Source: Candidatus Roizmanbacteria bacterium GW2011_GWA2_35_19 (GTDB taxonomy: Bacteria; Patescibacteriota; Microgenomatia; UBA1406; GWC2-37-13). From it: DNA of 34,090 nt. The notes under the pieces were generated by a model that was not told the origin of the DNA, searched no databases, and worked only from the letters and a program-made list of their open reading frames with translations. The position numbers and the translations under genes were made by a program. The DNA lies in the NCBI GenBank assembly GCA_000990565.1, contig LBQC01000013.1, forward strand, positions 1-34,090, read 5' to 3'. Below, piece by piece: positions 29,035 to 34,090 of the stretch (within the stretch, counting starts at the first letter, position 1; every line of letters begins with the position of its first letter).

Positions 29035-29784
29035 ATGAAAATTACACTTCTTAACGAAAACTCTGTAGGCAGAAAAAATCATAAATTATGTTTGGCCGAG
29101 TGGGGTCTTTCAGTATTTATTGAAGTAAATGATATTAGAGTACTTTTAGACTCAGGACATACTGACGTCTATAAGCGAAATGCTAAAAAATTAAGCATTG
29201 ACTTAAATCAGGTAGATTTTGTAGTTTTATCACATAACCACTGGGATCATACAGGGGGTTTGCGGTTTCACGAATTTAAGGAGAAAAAGAAAATCTTTAT
29301 TCATCCCCAAATATTTGATAAACTTCCTAAGGATGAATCAGATAAAATAAGTAAAGATTTTGAAGTTATTTCATCGACGAAACCTCTTGAATTCTCGAAA
29401 GACATCTTTTATTTAGGCGAAATCCCTAGGCTAACAGCCTTTGAAAAAGGCGGATATAAAAGCGACCCGATGCTCGATGATTCTGCCATTGCGATAAAAA
29501 CGAGCGAGGGAGTTGTAGTTATTTCTGGATGCTCTCATTCAGGGATATGTAATATCTGTGAATATGCAAAGAAAATAACCGGTCAAAAACTTCTTGGAGT
29601 TATTGGCGGATTTCATTTATTTGAGGAGGATATGGAAACTGTTATGAAAACAGTAGAATATTTCAAAGTAGAAAAACCAAAATATCTCTTTCCTATGCAC
29701 TGTGTTGACCATGCGGCTATGGCTCATTTCTACAATAATTTTCAGTGTAAAAAATATTCATCAGGCGATACTTTTGAAATATGA
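29035..29784 (+). CDS. MBL-fold metallohydrolase (COG1237 type)
   Basis: This 249-residue protein has the metallo-beta-lactamase fold. LLDSGHTDVYKRNA precedes the metal site VVLSHNHWDHTGGL, followed by SGCSHSGICNICEYAK and GVIGGFHLFEED, then FPMHCVDHAA near the end. This order fits the COG1237 group related to dihydropteridine-type RFAP synthase-like enzymes, whose substrates are mostly unknown. It is the first gene of a tightly packed operon and overlaps the next Nudix gene by 4 nt (ATGA). Confidence 0.85.
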   Translation: MKITLLNENSVGRKNHKLCLAEWGLSVFIEVNDIRVLLDSGHTDVYKRNAKKLSIDLNQVDFVVLSHNHWDHTGGLRFHEFKEKKKIFIHPQIFDKLPKDESDKISKDFEVISSTKPLEFSKDIFYLGEIPRLTAFEKGGYKSDPMLDDSAIAIKTSEGVVVISGCSHSGICNICEYAKKITGQKLLGVIGGFHLFEEDMETVMKTVEYFKVEKPKYLFPMHCVDHAAMAHFYNNFQCKKYSSGDTFEI

Positions 29785-30194
29785 AAATAGTTCCGGTTGT
29801 AATTTCAATTATTCGAAAAAATAACAAATATCTTATAACTAAGAGGGTTGTATTTGATAAAGAAGATAAGAGATTTTATCCGCTTGTTTGGAACATTCCC
29901 GGAGGAGGAATTGAATTTGGAGAAACACCAGAGAATGCTTTAATCCGTGAGACGTGGGAGGAATTAGGGGTTGAATTAAAAAATATTATCCAAATTCCAA
30001 AAATTTTCTCGGAAGTCCGTGATCACTGGCAGGGTCTTTTTATTGTTTTTGTATCTGAATTATCAGACTCAAATGCAAAAATAATCCTAAATAGTGAGGC
30101 TAGCGAATTTGGTTGGTTCACTCTTAATGAAGCGAAAAAACTTAAGCTAATGCCAAAAACTATAGAAATGCTTGAAGAAGCTGATAAAATATAG
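29781..30194 (+). CDS. Nudix hydrolase
   Basis: This 137-residue protein has a full Nudix box: GGGIEFGETPENALI then RETWEELGV. The N-terminal strand VPVVISIIRKNNKYLITKR and a late SEASEFGWFTLNEAKKL are usual for nucleotide-pyrophosphatase-type Nudix enzymes. It starts in an ATGA overlap with the MBL gene, so it is translationally coupled. Substrate unknown; a nucleotide or nucleotide-sugar is likely. Confidence 0.85.
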   Translation: MKIVPVVISIIRKNNKYLITKRVVFDKEDKRFYPLVWNIPGGGIEFGETPENALIRETWEELGVELKNIIQIPKIFSEVRDHWQGLFIVFVSELSDSNAKIILNSEASEFGWFTLNEAKKLKLMPKTIEMLEEADKI

Positions 30195-30196
30195 GA

Positions 30197-30658
30197 ATGT
30201 TTGTCTTATTGCTACTATCGATCTCGGGTCTCATCGATTCCCTGTACCTTACCTGGGAGCATTATAGAAAAGTCATACCTCCTTGCACTGTGAATCATTT
30301 ATTGCCCATTCTGTCAGACTGTGGAAAGGTCCTAACAAGCCCATATGCAGTTGCATTCGGAGTCCCACTTGCCCTTTTTGGTGTATTTCATTACGGTTTA
30401 TTGTCAATATTGTTTACCGCTACCTTTTTTTCAAAAAATAAAATTATCAAATACATTGTAATCATTGAATCAATTGGTGGTTTTTTTGCCTCAATTTATT
30501 TCATGTACATCCAATTGATCGTGATAAAAAGTATCTGCATATATTGCACGCTATCGGCGCTCATTAGTTTTATTATTATTTACTTGGTTTTCAAAAAACT
30601 AAGAAAAGAAAGGTTTGAGCTGTTTTTGGTGAGTTGCTTTCAAAGACTCCAATCATGA
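30197..30658 (+). CDS. VKOR-family disulfide-generating membrane protein
   Basis: This 153-residue protein has four helices and the VKOR pattern. DSLYLTWEHY in helix 1 is followed by a loop with Cys30 and Cys42 (DCGKVLTSPYAVAFGVP), then the active-site motif Cys114-IY-Cys117 in ICIYCTLSA. VKOR proteins use quinone to reoxidise DsbA-like thioredoxins and so create disulfides in exported proteins. There is no fused thioredoxin domain here, so a separate partner is needed. It begins 2 nt after the Nudix stop and overlaps pyrD by 4 nt. Quinone use links it to the neighbouring dihydroorotate dehydrogenase. Confidence 0.88.
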   Translation: MFVLLLLSISGLIDSLYLTWEHYRKVIPPCTVNHLLPILSDCGKVLTSPYAVAFGVPLALFGVFHYGLLSILFTATFFSKNKIIKYIVIIESIGGFFASIYFMYIQLIVIKSICIYCTLSALISFIIIYLVFKKLRKERFELFLVSCFQRLQS

Positions 30659-31650
30659 AACTAATTGGAAGTAAATTTATCTATAAAGATAAGTCTTTAA
30701 AACAAAAGGTAAGTGGAATAACATTTGAAAATCCGGTAGGTCTAGCTGCTGGCTTTGATTACAATGCAAATCTGACTCAAGCTCTTTCATATCTTAATTT
30801 CGGATTCCAAAGTGTCGGAACGATAACTTATATCCCCTACGAGGGCAATCCCCCTCCCCGCCTGGGAAGACTTCCAAAATCGAGATCACTTATGGTTAAT
30901 AAAGGATTTAAAAACCTAGGGACAGATTTCATTTCTAAAAAATTAAAAAATCTTGAGTTTAAAATTCCTATTGGTATAAGCATCGGGTTGACAAATTCTA
31001 ATGAAAATAAAACGCTTGATCAAGCAATTAAAGATATAGTCGCTGCTTTTAAAATCTTTGAGAATTCGGGAGTCAAAAACAGTTATTATGAATTAAACAT
31101 CTCCTGTCCTAATTTAATAAACAATAGTATCAGTTTCTATAAGTCCGCTAATTTAAAACAGTTACTCCAATTGATTAAACGATTGAAGTTAAAAAAATCA
31201 GTTTTTATTAAGATGCCAATTGAAAAATCAAATGCTCAAGTAATTTCAATTTGCAATGTCTTAATTAACTCTAAATTTATAAAGGGCGTCATTATTGGTA
31301 ATTTACAAAAAGATAGAAAGCATCCATCACTTGTTAAATCCGAGGTTAAAAAATTCAAAGTTGGCTATTTTTCCGGTAAGGCCTGCGAGGAGAGATCTAA
31401 TGAGTTGATTAAGTTAGTTTATAAAAAATATAAGAGTAAGTTGATTATTATTGGATGTGGTGGTGTATTTTCCGGCGCTGACGCTTACAAAAAGATAAAG
31501 TTAGGCGCAACTCTTATACAATTAATTACAGGTATGATTTTTCAAGGCCCACAACTTATTGCGCAAATTAATCTAGAATTAATTGATTTGTTAAAAAAGG
31601 ATGGTTTCGAAAATATCAAAGAGGCCGTTGGAGGAGACGTATCAGCGTAA
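30655..31650 (+). CDS. pyrD: Dihydroorotate dehydrogenase
   Basis: The ATG at 30655 overlaps the VKOR stop (ATGA), giving 331 residues; the track start at 30634 is a TTG inside the VKOR frame. FMN-binding and catalytic sequences are present: NPVGLAAGFDYNANL, FGFQSVGTITYIPYEGNPPP, RLGRLPKSRSLMVNKGFKN, ELNISCPN, and IGCGGVFSGADAYKKIKLGA with LITGMIFQGP. The overall sequence resembles the class 2 (quinone) form, but the catalytic base position carries Cys (NISCPN), as in class 1, rather than Ser. It makes orotate for pyrimidine synthesis. No other pyr genes are in the window. Confidence 0.92.
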   Translation: MKLIGSKFIYKDKSLKQKVSGITFENPVGLAAGFDYNANLTQALSYLNFGFQSVGTITYIPYEGNPPPRLGRLPKSRSLMVNKGFKNLGTDFISKKLKNLEFKIPIGISIGLTNSNENKTLDQAIKDIVAAFKIFENSGVKNSYYELNISCPNLINNSISFYKSANLKQLLQLIKRLKLKKSVFIKMPIEKSNAQVISICNVLINSKFIKGVIIGNLQKDRKHPSLVKSEVKKFKVGYFSGKACEERSNELIKLVYKKYKSKLIIIGCGGVFSGADAYKKIKLGATLIQLITGMIFQGPQLIAQINLELIDLLKKDGFENIKEAVGGDVSA

Positions 31651-31670
31651 CATTACACTGATAAACATAT

Positions 31671-32519
31671 ATGAAAAAAGCACTATTTGCCGCTTTAGGT
31701 TTTTGTCTTTTTTTTAGTCTACAGATAGTTCTACAAAAGAAATTTTTAATTACTCAAATTAACCCCTTGCAAATGAATTTCTTAATGAATCTTACCAGTT
31801 TTATTCTACTTACCATTTATGGTCTTATTTTTAACAAAAAAATATTTTCATTTAAACTAGTTAGACCTGTACTTAGGCCATATTTAATTGCAACGGTTTT
31901 ATGGATTGCAGCAGATTTATTTGCAATATTTGGATTAAAAATGTCTTCTTCTGTTAACTATTCAATCCTATCTAGAACGACAGTCTTTTTCACTTATTTT
32001 ATGGCAATTTTATTTTTTGAAGAAGTTTATTTCTTTAATAAAGTGGTTTCGATATTCCTATCACTAATCGGAAGCTTTTTAGTCGTTTATAACTTTAAGA
32101 CAGCTATCGCGGTTAATCCTGGCGATCTATTCTTTTTAGGATTTGCCATTTTTATCAGTTTGAGCGGCCTTTTTCGCCCAAAGATTTTTAAACAGATTTC
32201 CCCTATTCATCTAACTTACTTAATGTTTTGTCTATCTACTTTAATTTTAGGTTTATTAACCTTTTTCCTTGACCCGCTTAAAGAATTGGTTATCCCACAA
32301 TTTATAATTGCAATTTCAATTTTTGGACTACTTGGTTTTAACTTAGTTAACTATGCAATCCAAAAAGCAGGCGCTTCATTTTTTTCTGTAGTTTCAAGTC
32401 TGCTACCTTTATTTACAGCTGTGTTTACATTTTTCATACTTGGAACCCTGCCAACATTTAATCAATTAATTGGAGGTTTGATAATTATCTTTAGTATTTA
32501 TATCTTTCAAAAAAAATGA
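31671..32519 (+). CDS. EamA/DMT family transporter
   Basis: This 282-residue protein has ten hydrophobic helices in two EamA repeats. The first runs from LFAALGFCLFFSLQIVL to SVNYSILSRTTVFFTYFMAI, and the second from LFFLGFAIFISLSGLFRPKI to FFSVVSSLLPLFTAVFTFFI. This is the drug/metabolite transporter layout, usually exporting amino acids, nucleotides or sugars. It starts 20 nt after pyrD and overlaps the next Nudix gene by 4 nt (ATGA). Confidence 0.85.
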   Translation: MKKALFAALGFCLFFSLQIVLQKKFLITQINPLQMNFLMNLTSFILLTIYGLIFNKKIFSFKLVRPVLRPYLIATVLWIAADLFAIFGLKMSSSVNYSILSRTTVFFTYFMAILFFEEVYFFNKVVSIFLSLIGSFLVVYNFKTAIAVNPGDLFFLGFAIFISLSGLFRPKIFKQISPIHLTYLMFCLSTLILGLLTFFLDPLKELVIPQFIIAISIFGLLGFNLVNYAIQKAGASFFSVVSSLLPLFTAVFTFFILGTLPTFNQLIGGLIIIFSIYIFQKK

Positions 32520-32959
32520 AAACAATACGTCAAGTTTCCGCAGGAGGAATCGTCTTTAAACTAATCACTAATCACCAATCACTAATAACTAATCGTCTAT
32601 GGTTAGTAGGTCAGCATTCACAGCATAAGGGATGGGTATTTTTGAAAGGATTAGTCGGAGACAAAGATACTGATGAGTCAAAGGAAGCGGCCGCATTAAG
32701 AGAAGTTGAGGAAGAAGGCGGAATTAAGGCCAGAATAGTTATAAACGAACCGATAGTCGTCAGTTATGAGTATGTTTGGAAAAATGAGCTGATCAAAAAA
32801 ACTGTCTATTATTATTTAATGGAATATATATCCGGAAATACAAAAAATCATGATTGGGAAATGAGCGATGTTAAATTTTTACCGGAAGATGAGATAAAGA
32901 AAACTCTTACCTACCCTTCTGATAAGCTCGCTTTTGAAAAAGCCCTGAAACTAATATAA
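32516..32959 (+). CDS. Nudix hydrolase with in-frame repeat insertion
   Basis: This 147-residue protein has SAGGIVFK at the start, GWVFLKGLVGDKDTDESKEA leading into REVEEEGG (a complete Nudix box), and later WEMSDVKFLPEDEI. It resembles Ap4A/NUDT2-like hydrolases. Between SAGGIVFK and LWLVGQH there is an extra LITNHQSLITNR encoded by a short tandem repeat (32561-32595). The insert lengthens a surface loop near the first hairpin and preserves the frame. The stop codon overlaps the -10 box of the next gene. Confidence 0.85.
   Translation: MKTIRQVSAGGIVFKLITNHQSLITNRLWLVGQHSQHKGWVFLKGLVGDKDTDESKEAAALREVEEEGGIKARIVINEPIVVSYEYVWKNELIKKTVYYYLMEYISGNTKNHDWEMSDVKFLPEDEIKKTLTYPSDKLAFEKALKLI
32561..32595 (+). 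repeat. Short tandem repeat within the Nudix gene
   Basis: Imperfect units of AATCACT (CTAATCACTAATCACC, AATCACTAATAACTAATC) encode LITNHQSLITN in frame. The base pattern is unlike the flanking coding sequence. Confidence 0.7.
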
Positions 32960-32960
32960 T
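32955..32960 (+). promoter_or_regulatory. -10 box for the 32967 gene (leaderless), overlapping the Nudix stop
   Basis: TATAAT ends 6 nt before the ATG at 32967; its middle bases are the TAA stop of the upstream gene. Confidence 0.6.
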
Positions 32961-32966
32961 GGAATC

Positions 32967-33444
32967 ATGGAGGAAAAAAGAAGCCGACTGCAGATATTTA
33001 GATACAACGCAATTCTTTCTATTTTGTTTTTTTTTCTGTCGACTTTCTATATAGGCACACAAATAAAAAATTTCGATCCAGCGCGATTTACAATTTCGCA
33101 AATGAGTAGATTTTTAACTCCCGAAAAACTCTCATATCATTTGGCTTGTGGCAGTCCTTTCGTTTGGCCTACTCGGTTTTTTCCCCACTCATTTATATCA
33201 CAATATACATCTTTCAATTGTTATAGTAATGTTTTTTACTTGGACATTGTCAGAGCATCTATTTGCTAACCTTACAAAAAACGAGGGATTTATTTACTTC
33301 ACAAATAATTTAATCTTCATTCAGATGGTTATTATTTTCTTCTTTGTTGTGACAAAAAACTTTAATGCAATTTTCGAAAGTATTTATCTTTTTGCAGTTT
33401 TTATTTGGATAATTATATTTATAGGCAAGTTTCTTAGGAAGTGA
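32967..33444 (+). pseudogene. Membrane protein gene with a frameshift
   Basis: Frame 1 from 32967 encodes a first helix ILSILFFFLSTFYIGTQI and FTISQMSRFLTPEKLSYH, then becomes non-protein-like (PFVWPTRFFPHSF). The +1 frame, open from about 33138, reads IWLVAVLSFGLLGFFPTHLY and continues through more helices (IVIVMFFTWTL, IYLFAVFIWIIIFIGKFL) to 33444. Joined near 33140, the two give one protein of about 155 residues with four or five helices. One indel near CATATCATTTGG explains the break. The two track ORFs are the two halves. Confidence 0.65.
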
Positions 33445-33807
33445 TTATTTAGACGTATCAACGACTAAACTAAATGGTAGGGCTGTTAACGCAATTACTG
33501 AATAAGCAAGTGCTCCTATAGTGATCATAACCTTATCAGGAAATGGGTCATCTTTATATACCTTTTTAACATCGTCAACCATTCTTTTCATTAATCCCCC
33601 ATAGATACTTTCAGGTTTGATCACATCTTTTACAACAGTAGCCGGAAGACTCATTACGGTTAACACAGGTAAGCAAACAGCCATTTCGGTCGTTTTTAAT
33701 ACTCTTGCTGGTAAACTATCCGATTTAATTGATTCTATATAAGCTTTTGCCAAATCTTTCGAACCTCTTAATAATTTCCTTGTATAACTATGAGGAACTT
33801 CTTTCAT
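33445..33807 (-). CDS. Hypothetical protein with C-terminal membrane segment
   Basis: The start is set at the ATG at 33807, because TATAAT lies 7 nt upstream; the track start at 33909 would add 34 residues read through intergenic hairpins. The resulting 120-residue protein is basic at the N-terminus (SYTRKLLRGSKDLAKAY). It has hydrophobic stretches VCLPVLTVMSLPATVV and MITIGALAYSVIALTALPFS near the end. No motif or family recognised; probably a small membrane-associated protein. Confidence 0.55.
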   Translation of the reverse strand: MKEVPHSYTRKLLRGSKDLAKAYIESIKSDSLPARVLKTTEMAVCLPVLTVMSLPATVVKDVIKPESIYGGLMKRMVDDVKKVYKDDPFPDKVMITIGALAYSVIALTALPFSLVVDTSK

Positions 33808-33814
33808 GAGAATC

Positions 33815-33820
33815 ATTATA
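33815..33820 (-). promoter_or_regulatory. -10 box for the 33807 gene (leaderless)
   Basis: TATAAT on the minus strand, 7 nt from the ATG at 33807; it decides the start. Confidence 0.6.
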
Positions 33821-33869
33821 CTATAGGACTTTATATTTATCAAATGAAAGCGGTGCGAGTGGAGAGAAT

Positions 33870-33919
33870 TGCCCGTTGTGGTATGGAGGACGCTTCGTCT
33901 CCGCTCCATAGACGGGGCA
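33870..33919. repeat. Large nested hairpin
   Basis: TGCCCGT pairs with ACGGGGCA (one bulge). Inside it ATGGAG pairs with CTCCAT, and GACG-ctt-CGTC closes the tip. It lies just downstream, on the minus strand, of the ORF that ends in the tRNA-like sequence. It could terminate that transcript or be a mobile palindrome. Confidence 0.55.
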
Positions 33920-33927
33920 TTTTATTA

Positions 33928-34090
33928 TTAAACTCGAGAGCGGTGGATGGGATTTGAACCCACGACCTCCCCGCCATGGCGGGGCATTCTAGGCGCTGGT
34001 ATCGTAAACAGTTGATAAATCTTCACTTTAAGCGGTCCTAGTAATCTAAAGTACTCTTTTTCTTCTGAAACGGTCGGTTTTCTTCGTTTT
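33928..34090 (-). CDS. 3' end of an unrecognised ORF reading into a tRNA-like sequence
   Basis: A frame open to the right edge runs 53 codons to TAA 33928-33930. Its first part, TVSEEKEYFRLLGPLKVKIY, looks like real protein. Its last part, EVVGSNPIHRS, is the typical artefact of reading through a tRNA T-arm. The gene may have acquired a new 3' end by recombination at a tRNA, or the coding part may end earlier than shown. An integrase gene next to its att site would give this picture, but no integrase motif is visible here. Confidence 0.35.
   Translation of the reverse strand, partial: KRRKPTVSEEKEYFRLLGPLKVKIYQLFTIPAPRMPRHGGEVVGSNPIHRSRV
33938..33969 (-). other. tRNA 3'-half fragment (T-arm plus acceptor strand)
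   Basis: On the minus strand AGGTCGTGGGTTCAAATCCC is a canonical variable loop, T-stem and T-loop, followed by ATCCACCGC as an acceptor strand. No matching 5' acceptor or D-arm occurs within the next 100 bases. The place of the anticodon arm is taken by the palindrome CCCCGCCATGGCGGGG. It could be an attachment-site remnant, or the 3' exon of a split or intron-bearing tRNA whose 5' half is outside the window. Confidence 0.55.
33969..33984. repeat. Perfect 16-bp palindrome next to the tRNA fragment
   Basis: CCCCGCCATGGCGGGG is self-complementary. It resembles the CCCCGCC-TAA-GGCGGGG core at 27749-27765. It cannot form a normal 7-nt anticodon loop. Confidence 0.6.

Noticed and set aside
33938-34030. 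Complete tRNA at the right end
   Set aside because: The T-arm is good but there is no matching 5' acceptor strand or D-arm, and the palindrome cannot form a 7-nt anticodon loop.
33985-34090. Group I intron next to the tRNA half
   Set aside because: I could not identify the conserved P, Q, R and S core elements; the sequence is open as a protein frame instead.

Overview
This is an AT-rich, gene-dense window from what looks like a member of the Patescibacteria (Candidate Phyla Radiation), most likely the Microgenomates side. The evidence is compact genes with 1-4 nt overlaps, many small CPR-type orphan membrane proteins, GroES/GroEL with a Gly-Met tail, a PQ-loop-like membrane protein, a YkuK-type RNase H-like protein, and many isolated Nudix, GNAT and MBL enzymes. 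UGA is used as an ordinary stop (ATGA overlaps), so the recoded Gracilibacteria/SR1 lineages are unlikely. The lineage is inferred from gene content; there is no rRNA in the window.

Layout. 1-4250: the end of an AbiEii-like nucleotidyltransferase, a family 2 glycosyltransferase, a ParB/Srx-fold protein, a class I glutamine amidotransferase and a DUF4143 ATPase, with two copies of a promoter-bearing repeat and one copy of a GTCATTCC-type palindromic element. 4400-6627: a thioredoxin plus DipZ (CcdA-TlpA) thiol-redox operon behind a strong promoter overlapped by a perfect 12-3-12 palindrome. 6640-10350: an M20 amidohydrolase, a LysE exporter, a frameshifted glutamine synthetase, and a small membrane gene split by the palindromic element. 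10380-17900: a Fic/Doc cassette, a GNAT plus alpha/beta hydrolase pair, an RHH-zinc-ribbon regulator, an AarF/UbiB kinase, GNAT genes (one dead), small zinc or Cys-rich proteins, a GT-A-like protein and a Nudix gene. 17900-21620: groES-groEL with a clear terminator, a Lon-derived ATPase with no protease domain, and a YkuK-like protein. 21660-25060: CPR orphan genes, a CPVC membrane protein divergent from a ferric-reductase-like protein, and a PQ-loop-like protein. 25180-28920: a LytR_C protein, an SDR lacking the catalytic Lys, GIY-YIG, PAP2, and tRNA-Ser(CGA), tRNA-Cys(GCA) and tRNA-Ser(TGA). 29035-33450: a run of overlapping genes (MBL, Nudix, VKOR, PyrD) followed by an EamA transporter, a Nudix gene and a frameshifted membrane gene. 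The right end holds an orphan gene and an ORF that runs into a tRNA 3'-half.

The strongest window-wide signal is transcriptional. At more than twenty genes a TATAAT-like -10 box ends 5-7 nt (mostly 6) before the start codon, so the mRNAs are predicted to be leaderless. This rule corrects several starts and supports small genes missing from the ORF track. Shine-Dalgarno sites are rare; the RHH-zinc-ribbon gene is the clearest. A second theme is envelope thiol chemistry (DipZ, a membrane thioredoxin, VKOR, a CPVC membrane protein), which suggests oxidative folding or disulfide shuttling outside the cytoplasm. A third is recent decay: at least five genes are frameshifted, truncated or split, some possibly by assembly error and one clearly by an inserted element.
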